From Syngnathus acus (Eukaryota > Chordata > Actinopteri > Syngnathiformes > Syngnathidae), in contig NC_051096.1 in NCBI RefSeq assembly GCF_901709675.1, forward strand, positions 7,963,001-8,027,000: DNA of 64,000 nt, read 5' to 3'. Numbering within the stretch: the stretch's first letter is position 1; the number at the start of each line of letters is the position of its first letter. Below the pieces are notes generated by a model. The model was given only the letters and a program-made list of their open reading frames with translations, did no database searches and was not told where the DNA came from. This document shows positions 35,818-49,097 of this stretch, one piece after another. The position numbers and the translations under genes were made by a program.

Positions 35818-36350
35818 GAAGAAACGGACAATGCCCTCCCTCCTTCCTCTTTCTCATTAATTAGCCGAAGCTTGGACGCGGAGTTAATATCCAGATTGAA
35901 GCGAACTTTCTTCCGCCCGCTTGTTGCTCCCCTCAGCTGCAGTGAGAGAGTAAACACAAATGGCGTTCTCTATATGACTCACTGTACGAGCACTTCATGA
36001 AACAGGAAATCTTCTGAGGGGCTGGACATTTTTTTTTTTTTTTTCCTCCTCCTTTAGTCATGCTCATGTTGCTCCCAAAAGTCTTGAAGCATATCATTAA
36101 GAGGCAAGGCAAAACTTGAAATGACATGTTTGCAAATAACTTACTGACTGTACCTTCTAAAGTTTTTATGCTTTTTATTTGACCCTTCAAATGACTTCCC
36201 AAATAGAGAAGTGTAGTGGTTCAACGTGAAGGTCGCATCATCTGTATTTTCTGGAAGCGTTCAATTAGGATGGGCAGATTAAATGATGAATGGGGCAAAA
36301 TACTCGGGATGGGCGGGGCATAGGAGCGCGCACTTCCTCACCAGATGTTT
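35818..36350 (-). promoter_or_regulatory. tgfbr2: tgfbr2 5' UTR and candidate promoter
   Basis: Immediately upstream of the start the sequence is purine-rich on the mRNA strand. A GC box (GGGCGGGGC, about 36309-36318) and a GGAAGTG ETS-type site (minus strand, about 36330) lie some 500 bp upstream; ETS control is known for mammalian TGFBR2. Upstream ATGs in two other frames (35957, and ATGAGAAAG near 35856) open frames that overlap the main start. The start of transcription is unknown. Confidence 0.4.
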
Positions 36351-39300
36351 GTCAAAAATGTCATTTGATTATGGAGGAAAATGTGTGAATTTGTGCAAAA
36401 TATGCGTGTTTCTAAAATTGAAGTAGTGGCCTTCCCCCCCCTCCCCCCCCCCTTTGCTTAATAAAAATCTTGCTTGAGGACGCAAACCTGCAACCTTGAA
36501 CTGCAGTCAAAGTGTCCCCAGTTATTTTTCGATTTGATGAAGCAGAGGTTGAATGCCATTCCATTTACACCACCACCAATTCATAATTTACATAGCAAGA
36601 ATGAGACTTCTAAAGTTGAATTCCATTGAGGTCATACGGTATGGAATTTGACCTTTTATTAAAAAAAAAAAGCCTCTGAAACTTTGGAATCTAAATCAGT
36701 GCCTTCCAGTAAAATGTGCACATCATGCGTGAACTCATCATACCTTACGAGACCTCACTTCAGTGACCGGCAAAGGATTAGCTCCAGAGTTAATCCTAAT
36801 CAGCACGTATTTTTTCTTCCTTTACCTTTTTTTGCGGTCATATTTAATCCAGAATAATCCGCTTTAATCATGTTGGGAAAATAATAACTTGAGAAAGACC
36901 AACAATACGTCATCACTTCTTATCAGCCTTTTTAAAACCGAGAGCTACGTGATATTATTGACAACGATATTATTCATTTCTCATAGGGGAGAAACTATAA
37001 CCAATATGCAGGCAGCCATTTTTCTTCCATAAATGTCTGCAAGTGTCCATTTCCAATTGCTCACTTTGACATCATCCTTATAATGGCTTTGGCTCATCAC
37101 TGGTGATCTATTTTTAGAACAGGCCCTCCCTCGGGCTGCTGGTGGTCGTTGGGGCAACCTGCTCCCTGTTGGTCACCATTGCATGTTTAAATTGATCTCA
37201 TTTTTAGATTGGCTTGAATCAGCTACTTTGCAATAAGTCCTTTACGAGCGGGAAATAGAAAGCAGATAAGCGTCTAAAATTAAAAGTTGGGACTCGTTTT
37301 TCTTGTTTTGTTTTTTCCCCTCCCTCTGTTGACTCAGCGGTGGGCTACATTTTTGTGACGCAACACTGAGGCAGCTATCGTCATCCGTCTGATTCACACC
37401 GCTGGGCAAACACAAACCAGATTGGGATTTTGTATTCGATGGCAAACATACGAATGGAAACACTTTCCAAGGGAGTTTCCAGACATTCGCAATTTGTGAT
37501 CTTCTTATCTCATACTTTTATTAAAGCCACACGGGGGGGGGGGTTAAGTCTATGATGACCCTCATACTTTTTCCGCCATTATTGCTTAGGTGTGGTTTTT
37601 TTTTTTTGCTCTGCATACTTGAGCACTGATGTCAGCTTTCAGTCATGACCTTGTGACCCTGGAGCTTTTCACTCCCCACACAGGACGTCCTCCCCTTTCT
37701 CCCACCCAGTGCTGGCTCACTCATTTTTTTTAATCAAACAACTTTTCTATTGATTCTGGTGAGCACTTTTGTCGAAAACACCACGCAGGGCACATGAAAA
37801 TCACTTTTTTTGACTGTTTCTACATTGGTTGCTAGGGAATGCGTGTGTGGGCCGTAGGGTGTGTGCGTGTCCTGCTCGCTGTAGCGTGTCTGCCAGGCAG
37901 GAGTTTAGCACTGCAAGATGGTGTCCAAGCCACAAGGTGGAGATCCGGCTGCACTCTGAGCCCAAAACAACCATTCCCTCATAAAATCACAACCACCTCC
38001 TTCTCGCTAACCTCAAAACTCAAACAAACTAACTTATTAGCTCGGTTACAACAACAACCACGCAACACTTACTCACTCCGCACCTTTATATGTGTGCTTC
38101 TCAAATGCCTTTCTCTTTCCCGTTGTTGTGCCTTTGAAATTTGTTTCCACCTCATTGCACAAACACAGATAAACAAAAGTGAGACAAACATCCTGAATGG
38201 TATTATGTTCAATAGCAGGTGCTTGGCATTCCCACTAAGCTTCTTTGCTTGAGTGCAAAAGCAAACAGAGAAACTTGATGACAAATCTCTGGACACATGC
38301 CTTGAGATAATTCTGATGGCAAACAAGTACGACGTGATTACATTTGACCAAAAAAAAAAGAAAACGTGCTGAAATTCCAAAGTCGTGTTGCCTACATGCA
38401 TAATATTCTTTACATAGTGCAGTAAACACACATTTTTCTTGCTTAACCTTTAAATTCCCTCCTGGCAACAACTTCACTTTTTGCCCCAAATCGTGTTTGA
38501 TCCGATTTTTGGACTTACTATTAGTTTCAGCAAAGTTTTCAAATCCCTCCACCATATTAGCACAAAAAATATCATTTCCCTTTTCTTTGTAATTTTGTTG
38601 AGGAAAATGTCACCTCAGCGGCAGTATTAGGAAAGAGCTTTATCACCTCGGATACGCATGAAGATAATTCAATGTCTGAGAGAGACAAAGGATTATTTGT
38701 CACCTTTTTTTTTTTTTAGTCTTTCTTTCAAACAGATGTCAAAACCTTTACAGCACTCAATGCAGGTTGCGAGCTTTCAACATTTCTGCAACAGAGTGCC
38801 GAGAAAGATGAATTTGCATTTGATCTCTGGAAGCACAGAAAACAAACAGTTGGATTGACCCATGTCCATCCACGTTGCTGTCAATCTATGCGCCATATAC
38901 GAATCATTATCTCTAGCATAGCACCAACTTTGGGTTTTTGGTTCTGCACACACTTTTCCAACACACAGAAGATTCTTAAAAGGGCAGCTAGTGGGTCTTA
39001 CACAATATCACCCACACAGTGAATTAGTGTGCTTTTCCTGATGCACAATGGCTTATTCTAACAGCGACAAACTCTCTCTGTCTTCTAACTCCTCGCATAA
39101 CATGACAAAGAAGGGAAAGTTAATATTCAAAGTGTCAAAAGGTTACAAGCTACAAGATCACAACAGTTTTGGCGTTATTGTTTGGGGACAAGTGAACATG
39201 ATTAATGGGCACAACTTTGCCAAAACTTGTTATGGAAAGCGGGCCAACATGGTGAGGAAGTATTCCCAGCACCATTTTGTGTAATAGGAAAGCATCCTGT

Positions 39301-39837
39301 TTCTCACTCAAGTTCATGTGAATGTGCACTTCAAATTTCCTGCCCAAGATTGATTGATTCAATTCAAATCTCCAAAACAATTATTCATTTGTCTTTTCAT
39401 TTTCCTTTACATCAAAAGTGGATGATTGGCATCTGTTCAAAAGTACCACACACTAACAAGTATGTTCTCTCATTGGTCTGTGGCCAGCAGACGACGAAGA
39501 CGATGATCATACCATTCACGAAACCCAAATTACAGAGATATTTTTGCAAAAAGAAAATGTAATTATGACTTACCCTCAATAAAATGCTTCAATAGGAGTA
39601 AGCAATGAGGTCGTCCCACAGTGTGGCAGAGGTCCAAATGTTTCACTGCATTCAAGTTACATCTGCAGGAAAATAATTACAGCTGCAATTTTGCACTCTG
39701 TAATTGCCAGAAATAAATAGTCAGCAACAGTTTTTAGAACAGTATTAATCACAGAAATCATGCTACTCTGGAGAAAAAGTACATCAAAAATATGACCAGG
39801 TTTAAATTCGGCTTTTGTGCCAGCCAAACGGCTTCAT
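36351..39837. other. Gene-free intergenic DNA upstream of tgfbr2
   Basis: No gene recognised on either strand. Holds a C-rich run near 36436-36452 and a G13 run near 37531-37543. Open frames up to 137 codons show no recognisable domain. Confidence 0.65.
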
Positions 39838-40010
39838 TGTCAAGTCAAGTCAAGTCAAGTCAAGTTTATTTGTATAGCCCTAAATCACAAGCAGTCTCAA
39901 AGGGCTTCACATAGACAAAAATTGACAATTATTCTCAAAGCATCCCCTGATCTTAAGCTCCCAAAAGGGCAAGGAAAAACTCAAAAACCCCTGCCATTGG
40001 AATTTGAATC
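39838..40010 (+). mobile_element. Fish-type dispersed repeat: (TCAAG)5 then TTTATTTGTATAGCCC ...
   Basis: A five-unit TCAAG tandem runs into TTTATTTGTATAGCCCTAAA, then TCTCAAAGGGCTTCACATAG and AAGGAAAAACTC. These blocks, in this order, recur widely in teleost genomes (established from familiarity, not searched). No coding capacity. Probably a non-autonomous element or its 3' end. Confidence 0.55.
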
Positions 40011-42001
40011 TGGTAACGTTTTAAAAGATATACAATTTTAACATCTCATATCTTCTCTTCATGAAATATTTCTCAGTAAATATCCAACAAATGTTTTGTT
40101 AATTACACATCTCCAAGTTACTTGGATCAGTGGCATTGAATTTAATTTCAACAGGCGAGAGGTCTGTTTGATCATGATAAATGAAATGAATGATGATAAA
40201 AAGAAATCATTGGAATGTTTTGGAATATTTTTTTTTTTTAAAAAAGAGAAGCAAACCAACACAAATAAATAAGTAAATACATAAGTAAATAATAAGTCAA
40301 TTTTGTGATACACATTTGCATTTTCTGACTAATTACTGTATACCGTAGGCAGTGGTCTGAATGCAAATGTCAATTTCCACTTGACTCATTATGGGAGCGA
40401 GAATGGGTGGATTCAAAAACAAGTCATCTTGCAAAATACACACAAGCAGCTACGGTCCAAATACATTTGCAGAGCAAACCCAGTGATCATGGTTCCCCAA
40501 GGAAGCCACTTCTAATAAATATACAGCATCCCAGTGTTTGATGGTGTGAGCTCTCCCTGCTTGCAACAGCTGCTTGTATTCATTTGGACCACATCTGCCC
40601 ATTTTCTACCACGACATCCACCAACGGGGCACATGTGCTCAAGATTGAGATGAATCATACGTATATATACAGTTTCAAAAAAAGAAAAAAGTGGAATATA
40701 CAATGTCACAGCAGCCCCACCCAGGCTGCCCTTGGCAAAAAGCATATCAACCAGTGTAAAGATCCATCCAGAGAGAAACAACGTCAGTGATGGTAATAGA
40801 AGTAGAACTTCTTTGACCGTTTGACCTCGGCGCAATTCAATAAAACGACGGACGGGCAAGCTGTCACCGTGCACTGCAGAAGTGAGTGGTGGATGCATCC
40901 AGTGGGTGCATGTTGGGTGTGCCAACAAAGGAAGTAGCTCTCATCCTGTGCCACCACCTTCTGCTCTTGTTAGAGACAGGAAATACCACCGTGACCCAAC
41001 ACTGATAAGAACCACAAATGGAAACATAGCCATGCGCTCGGTGTTCAATGCAGGATAGAATCCTAAAACTAACATGAATTAAAGAAAGGATTGGGATCAA
41101 TATTCTTGGTCCACTCCATTCGAGGAAAGCTATGCAGCATATCCAGTATTTAAGAAAACAATTTATTTGATTCATATATGTGCAGCTTGATTTAAAATTG
41201 AGATTCATTGTGTGCGGAGATCCTCGAAAAAGAAGTTAGCAAATACCATGTAATGAAGAAAAAGCAATGACGTGTCCCAAATGTGATATGTTTTTCCCGT
41301 TTGCACAAAGGCATCCATTTCACACGTATTCATCAAAGCCAGTGAATTACGTGTAAAGTCGGCACTATCTCGCTCTGCCAGATCGGAGTGTGTTTATCCA
41401 AACAGAGCCACTGCCAGCTCTCTTGCAGAGGAAAGTCCTTAAGGAGAGTACTCCCATCAACCTCTCCTGATAACGTGATGATTTAGATACGTCGTTGAGG
41501 AAAAATAGACCTTTGGAGTTTCGTATTTCTTTTCATCAACGAGTCGAATCTGAAACATCCATTGGAGATAAATTTGCTGTTTATTTTTTACAATCTTAAT
41601 ACTGGTAAGAAACATAGGAAATATAAATCAATGAAATAATTCAACAAAAATATAATATCAATTGGCCTGCAATTAACTACTTTGAAATGGTCACTGTAAC
41701 CCCAACTGACCTTAAATGGAGCCAGTCGTGAGTTTGCTTTCGGGGCAAATGGGGCAGTGCCCTACTCGAAAACCAAAAAAGCTCGGGAAATTGGGTCATT
41801 TCTGACCATTTGTATGAAGGCACCTGGGGACTGGGGATAAAAATTGTGACAAAGAAAAAATAAATGTCAACGTTAATGTACGGCAATCATTCTCAATTGA
41901 GAGCTCGTGTCTTACTGAAACAGGCCTTTTGCTGAATGCTCGACCTTTTCCTCCAATTCTGCGGAGGAAATACACCTTCCTGCAGTTGTATTTTTTTAAA
42001 G

Positions 42002-42025
42002 CAGCCAGCCAGCCAGCCAGCCAGC
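42002..42025. repeat. (CAGC)n microsatellite
   Basis: About six units of the same motif family (CCAG/CAGC) as the array at 5474-5526. Confidence 0.9.
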
Positions 42026-45000
42026 GTGATCCAGCTTCGTTAAAAGGCAATGTTATTCTGGCTCAACTGACTGTATCTACCTCAGGTTGCTGTGTAAGCT
42101 CTTTGTTTCAAGTGCAGCTGCGAAGCCAGGTGAAGTTTCCTTTCCCTCGCTAGCGACAGCTCCACGTTTCCAATCTGATAAGGGAAAGAGGGTGCACGCG
42201 GTGGATACGTGCTGCTCTCGCTGTCGTTATCGAGATGAGATTTCCCGATTGACCCCCGCTCTGTTTGCATGATTAGACCGCTGGCCCGAGGGTAAGAACA
42301 ATGATGGTGGCAGCTGCTTGTTGTTGTATTGTATGCGCAGGAAAACTGCCGCTGCTACTTCTGGCCACAGTTTGGTCACCTGAGATCAACCAGAAAATTA
42401 CAGGCTAGGATTTCTTTTTTTTTTTTTGGTGGGCCTATTGTGCTGGAGACAATTTATAGTGCACTAAAAGAGGAAAGTGGAGTGCCCAACTATGTAAGGT
42501 ATTTCAAAAGAATACTTTAGACGACTATAAAACTCCCTTGAAAAACCAAATCATATACATAGGCCAAAAAGAATTGTCAGTCTGAGTCTTCAGTGCATTT
42601 GCCATAAACAACATTCTGCTCTGAACTAACTCTGGGTTGATCAAATCAACAGAAATGCTGTCAAATAATATGATGTACTATCTGAGACTCCCTTGGTGTC
42701 TTCTTATCAGCGCAGTGATTGTATTTCTATCAACTATAATAGACACTCAAGGGTGAGGCCATTTTTTGTTGCCTAATGAGGTCTCCAGATGTCTTTGGGA
42801 GCAGCTGCCTGCCAATGGTGTCCAGACATTCATATGTTATATCACCACGACTCTTTCCATGCCTCTCCCTTTTGGCTGTTTATTTCAATCCCTCTTGAAG
42901 TTTTCTATACTTCCCTGGAAAAAGGAATGTTGTGGAACGGTAACATCATACAGCGTGAGCCAGCTCCAGTTTGCACATCTTAATCTTCCCTACTGTGTAC
43001 CCCTGTTGTCCAGCCGATACCATGGTAACCCAACCGATTCTGTTTGGTTTTTACTAAGACGGCACAGGCACACACTTTCCATGGCTTCAGAATATTATGC
43101 AGAGCCAAAACACTAAAAGCTAACCCTTTACCTTAACAATTTCGTTTTCTTCAGGAAGACCAACATTTCTGTTTCCAACATTTCAGCGCAGTCCATTTGT
43201 AAACACATTTATGGCTCACTAATGAAATAGGTGGGCCTCAACCGGGTACATACATGGAAAGATGCTGACCTGCTTCCACACACGCATGCAGCATTGATAA
43301 AGGACATGGAAGTACTTACGAAAGAAAGTTCAAGCCCCTCTTAGATGTCTTTTGTAGTGGAGCATGATTTTGGTCTGCCGCAGACATAACACGTGTAACG
43401 CGGCATAATTCTGGAGAGATTCCAAAACATTTGGCCTCGAGGAGGAAACACAGCTCGAGAGGTATCCATTTCAGCTGTGCGGACGCTATTTATGTATGTA
43501 ATTATGTGTGCTGCACATGTGCCACACATCATTTATTTCCTTTTGCTTACACTTTGGGAGAGTCTCAAATCCAGGACGGCCAAGTGGCCGTCGACTCCGA
43601 CACAGCCCTTGTAATGTATTTATAGTAGGCTATTTCCCCTTGCTTGATGGCCTCAAGCAAGTCCAGTCCACCATCATGGCCATTGTTATTCGTGCAAGGG
43701 AGGGCATGACTTCTGTCATATAGGCGCCATTCTCTTACCATGCTGTCAAAACATGGAACCTGATATGGAGAACAGGAACAAATACAAAGTGTTATTTTAG
43801 GGCAAAAATATTTTCAATGCTATTTTTAAAACAACACTGAATATACTCATTAACAATATTAGAAATCATATTGGTCAGGAAATATTTATCTCATGACATG
43901 ACAACAAAAAGAAATATTTCAATAAATACTTACCTGAGATGCTGAGAATTTTGATGTATTCATGTTTCGGATTGTTATTGAAGTGTTTTGGTGGTCCAAG
44001 ATGGCTTTAATCAGTTGTGACTTGGAAAAGTTGCTAAGTTAGTTGGCAACTTTTTGTTGTTGGTCGCATGCCCTAGTTAACAGAAAGTGAAGCAGGATTA
44101 TGTGATCAAGTTGGAACAAAAGACGAAAAACCAAAGTGTAGGGATGCAGGAAGCGTGAACCTTGAAAAAAAAAAGGAAAGAAAACAAAAGGCACAAGGAA
44201 GACTCATACCAAAGGATAAACAAACAAGACGAAAAGTAACAAAGAAAAGCCAAAGAAAAATGTACCTGAGTGACTGGTGGGCGCTGATTGATCGACACGA
44301 GGAACAATGCCCACGACAAAAGTGGAAACAAAAAACAACATTGAACAAGGTACACCAACAGTAAAACCAAACATCATGATCGTTTGCATATATTCATTCT
44401 AATTCTAATTCGAATATCTCCTGATTCTAATTTTAACGAGGCAATATTTTTGAACCAACTTTTGACGGACAGGCCAACGATTTGAAAAGTACAGACGCGT
44501 CCTCATCTTTTCTTCCCTGGCTGTTTGTCTGATTTAGCACACGGAGCTCACACTCGGAGGCCATTCGATTTTCCAGAGGCGAGAGCTTTTTTATTTTATG
44601 GCCTTACAAATCTATAGCAGTGTTCCCTTCACAGTTTCACAAATCTGCACGAGCGGCGTGCCAGGTCAGCCCCCGGAGCATGTTGAGTCTCCCGTGTTTT
44701 ATTACGGAACTATTTACTGGCTTCTCATTGTTGCCGTAGCTCACATCACTTTCACCCGGTGGTGGCAGTGAACTATTTGAAACTCACTCAACATCTGATG
44801 GACATACATTGTGAGGAATGAAATTCACACAAGCAGCTAACATTTTCAATTCGATTTTTTCCTGCACTACAAGTTCAACTATGCAGCTATCAAAAGCAAG
44901 AATGCAAATAAATCAATTCTTTTTTTAAAAAAAGCCAAACCGCGACCATGCAAGCCAACTTCATTTATTGTTGGATACATTCATGGTGCTCCCTCGCCTC

Positions 45001-45756
45001 TCAATTTCAAATTTAGAAACAATGCCAACGCTGCTATTATTATCGTTTCCTGTTAGCGTTTGGGCTTGATGGGAAAGAGACAAAAGGTCAGTGTATGTGG
45101 ATCTGCTGGAATAGTAGCATTAAGTTTACGCACTTTGCTATTGTTTCTTTAGCTCAACCAATACAAAAACATGGCTGCAAATGATTTACCCAGCTTCAGA
45201 AGACAATTCCGTAAAGAATAGACAAAAATGGAGTCTGAAGTGTGCATGGTGACATTTCAAACAATATCTTTTGAGCAAGTCCAATTGGTGGCCGACAGAA
45301 AGTGGAACGTCAAAGTCACGAGGTGTCGCTTTCATGGGCACACTCTGCCACCTGGGGAACAACAATACCTCCCGTGCTGCCTCCTGGGAAACAATTGTTC
45401 CACTAATGTCAGTAGACCATTCAATACGCACTTGGCCGTGCTCCTGATCCCTGCAACGCAACGTCGGTAATCCATCATAGGAAAATGGTGAATGGAGCTG
45501 AGATTTGAGCGAGTGCGTAGCCACAGGCAATGCATTGTTGATGCGGGCCACGACGTGTCTTGATCGTTTGTCATCTTGAGAAGCAGAAAAAAGAGAACAC
45601 TTTGGACTCTCCACTTCAACAAAAACTTCCAAAATACTATTTTATAGGGTGTGTGTCAGTCATGGTACCTTGGAATCATCATCACTCTTCTCTCCCTTAT
45701 GGCAGCGCTAACAGATGGACAGAGCTGGCCTTTAAGATAGAAATGTATGTCCAGAT

Positions 45757-45850
45757 CTACTTATAGTATACATACATGTACATATCGTATAGATATATAC
45801 ATATAGTATACATATCTACATATATCCACATATATGTACTTCTATATCCC
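45757..45850. repeat. TA-rich imperfect repeat (ATACATATAGTATAC type)
   Basis: Imperfect alternating ATAC/GTAT and ATAT blocks with many self-complementary segments. First and longest of four similar clusters in 1.6 kb. Confidence 0.75.
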
Positions 45851-48163
45851 CACACTTGACATTATTCATTTATTTTGAGTGTTTGTGTGTGAGAGAGCGC
45901 AAGAGCTATAAATCATTATGCTCTGGTAAAATTGACAGTTGCCCAGACTCGCAATTTTTACAAGCATTCATTTTATCTGTGAAAGCATATCATTCACCAG
46001 TTGTTTTTTTTTGCTTTCAAAAAGCACTGCCTGATGTGAACCAGGGGCTCTCGGAATATTTCGTCAAATATCGTAGACGTGCACGAGGCTAGAAAGGGTC
46101 ACAGAAATGTTTCTGAAAGACTGAAAATGGAGACCATTCACTTCTGCATATATACTTTAAATATAATACACGCATATTGAGGTGATTCGGAAACCAGGCC
46201 TGAAAAGACCTGTGCGTTTCATTTATATGTCGAGCACGGCAATGCAGAGTCCCACTTTGGTTAATTATGACTCTTTTAGTGCTGTATAAGCTAATAAGGG
46301 AGCACCAGGTGTCTGTTTGCTTGCTGACTACCGCAGATTGTTGATTGAATCCCAAAAAGTGCTCGAGGCGTACACGGAAGTTCCACAAATACACACACGC
46401 ACACACACGCATATATAAACATACATGCACTTATATATGTATGTATTTACATATAGTATAATGTATACGGTACATTACATGTGCATGAATAATACATATT
46501 ATAACCAGCAAGCTCAGACAAGTATGGGATGTAGTTGTCTTCATATACTGGTAAAAGCTTCAGCCAAGATTTGCCATCAGCTAACACCAGGTTCTCGGTT
46601 TGTTAATCCTACACACGTACAAGTCGATTGTCGTATTTGTACAGCAAGGAAGGAGGGTATACGTATGTACACATCCTTCTCAATCAATATAAGCATTCAG
46701 CAGATGGCAAACGCTTGACGTGGAGATGTTCTTGATCTGTATCCAGCTGTGGTGTGTTCTGTTTTCAGCTCCAGCCAAAGATAACATCAGTGTTGGTATG
46801 CTGCACCCTTGTGGTGCTCTGCTCTGCTACATCTCTCCAACCTGATAAAACAGCTATTAGGCTCCAGAGGAGTGAGACGGAATTTGGGGAATTTCACTGC
46901 CTTATCTCACATTCTAAAGCCATGTCGTTGAGAAGACGGCAAGAAGGGGATATGGGAAGATTAGGAGGAGTTGACAAGGGCATGAAACGGACAGATACGG
47001 GCTCTTGCTGATCTATGCATTTCATAGGCTCTTCTTGAACATAACATGTTTAATACATTTAAAAAAGAGAAAATTCAAAAGACAGTCATCGACGGTAAAA
47101 GACCATTCGATATACGTATCGTATTACATGAGGTGTGATCTGTTTATTTGAAGTGGGACTTCAGTATTCACTATAGTATTAGAAATATCTATATCTAGTA
47201 TATATTGCTATATACGTAGATATAGAGTTATTAGAGGCGTGCATCTCTCTAATAAAACACCAGATGATACCTTGATATACTTGAAAGTGTTTAAATTGCT
47301 GATTGGTAGTTATTGCCGCACGTTTCTGGTCTCAAGAATATACATACATACATATATCTACCTCGAGGAGGTTGTTTGGCTTCAAAGAGCTCTAAGAACC
47401 AGATCGTTGGTGACCAAGGCATCAAGATACGTCTTCCTTCCATCCTGACACGTTTGAGAGCATGTACACATTCATTCAATCCATTTCAAGGAGTCAATTG
47501 TTCCCTATTAAGATGTCCTTCGTCCCCCTCATTACTTTCATCTTGCTGGGTGGGGGAAGACGCTCTCAGGCAAGCGGCGACTGCATCCGCCCGTATCGAC
47601 TGTACAGGCGTCTCCGGGTGGTGACAAGGACGCCGATTGATTGGCTTTAAATAAGAGCGAAGAGGAAGATTGATTGCCATCGATCGGCTCCCCAACCACC
47701 GGGATGCTCCTCCATCTTTGATTATGACCACTTTACGCCCAATCAAGTACGCTTGAGCTGTGATCGGGGGTAATCCCATCAAGGGGTGGGGGGGGCTCCA
47801 TTTGCCAAGGCTGTAATTATGAGTCGGATGTTGAGATACAAGGTCAAGCGTGTAGCAGGTGCCATCAAGCACAGCCATAATAACGGGGCTTCCGCTGCAG
47901 ATATGGAAAAGATGACACGTGGTCCTCTGAGAGGAGAATGACGGGAGTTGTTTGCATAATGAATGCTTCCATAAATACCCACATGATGCAAATTGAATGA
48001 TAACAGCAGTCTTTGGTGCTTTTTGACACTTTTTTTTTTAATTGAAAGCTTCATCAGAGAGAGAAAAAAAAGACTCATTAAATCCAAGTTCACATCCACA
48101 GATGTACAGATAGCTTCTCAAAGATCACACACACTGAGCAGCATGTGCAAGGCGTGAACACGT

Positions 48164-48215
48164 CCTGCCTGCCTGCCTGCCTGCCTGGCTGCCTGCCTGC
48201 CTGCCTGCCTGCCTG
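48164..48215. repeat. (CTGC)n microsatellite
   Basis: About twelve CCTG units with one interruption (GGCTG) in the middle. Confidence 0.95.
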
Positions 48216-48583
48216 GTGCTGAAGACAAGTGAAGTAAAAAAATACAAATAAAGCAATAGAAAGCAACAGAAAACAAAAGTCGCTCTGCTGTCCAAGTAGC
48301 AGTTTTCTTTTTTTCCCTCTTCTACCTACGGCGGGCGCTTCATATCAACAACCTGGTCAGCCTTTTTCCTAGTGATTGATGCATGGTGTATTTGTCAAGG
48401 AGCTGATTTAACTCATGACTGCGCTCCGAGCCCTGTGTGGCCAATCAATTGCTTTCATCAAAAGTCAACCGAAGCATCAATTAAAAAGCAGGAGGTCCCT
48501 GTTCTTGCTGGGTTTTGTTTGTGTGTGTGTATGTGTGTTTTGGCCAGGGCACTCGGAGCAATTTTCTTGCTGCATTATGCGAC

Positions 48584-48606
48584 TGTGTGTGTGTGTGTGT
48601 GTGTGT
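48584..48606. repeat. (GT)n microsatellite
   Basis: Eleven GT units; a shorter GT-rich tract lies just before, at 48518-48540. Confidence 0.9.
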
Positions 48607-49032
48607 TAGCCTGGCATGTGATGAGTTATTGAACCACGTCTCTCGCTTCCACCCGATGGTGAAAGTAAGTGAACGAATAGGAGCAGCCTCGTGTGCATTG
48701 AGAGTGACGCACTTAACGCACTTAAGGAGAGCTGAAGAGATTCTGAGAGAGGAGTGACAGACTGAAAAGAAAACAAAAATAGCACATTATTTTAAAACTG
48801 TGAGGGGAAAACAGAATGATGATACAACACCTTTTTTCTTTTTTGTCATTTTTTTGTTCTAATCAAATCTCTCAGTATATACATCCAGTTAGGGTTGTCC
48901 TAGATTTCATTTGCCAACGTTTACTGCATGTTTCCGGTAGTATCGTTCTAAAATATGAAAAGGCTTGATGTGACAAACAAATGAGGGTCATTACTGCAGG
49001 ATATTGTCAACAAACTGACAAAATTCACCCCA

Positions 49033-49097
49033 ATGGCGGAGCTAGAAGAGGGTCTGTGGGGTCACTGCCCCCCCCCCCCCCCCCCTCTTAAATATGC
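49033..49097 (+). repeat. Dispersed repeat fragment, copy B, with an 18-nt C run
   Basis: TGGCGGAGCT, a G-rich spacer, CACTG, an 18-nt C tract (49068-49085) and AAATATG, in the same order as 27964-28016. The C tract has lengthened compared with copy A. Confidence 0.6.

Noticed and set aside
40512-40928. Minus-strand open frame of 138 codons with a hydrophobic stretch
   Set aside because: The hydrophobic segment looked membrane-like, but nothing else supports a gene: no conserved motif, splice partners or promoter signs.
45186-45632. Minus-strand open frame of 148 codons in the rbms3-tgfbr2 gap
   Set aside because: No recognisable domain or splice context, mixed composition and overlapping frames of similar length on the + strand. 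A length of this order is expected by chance in 64 kb.
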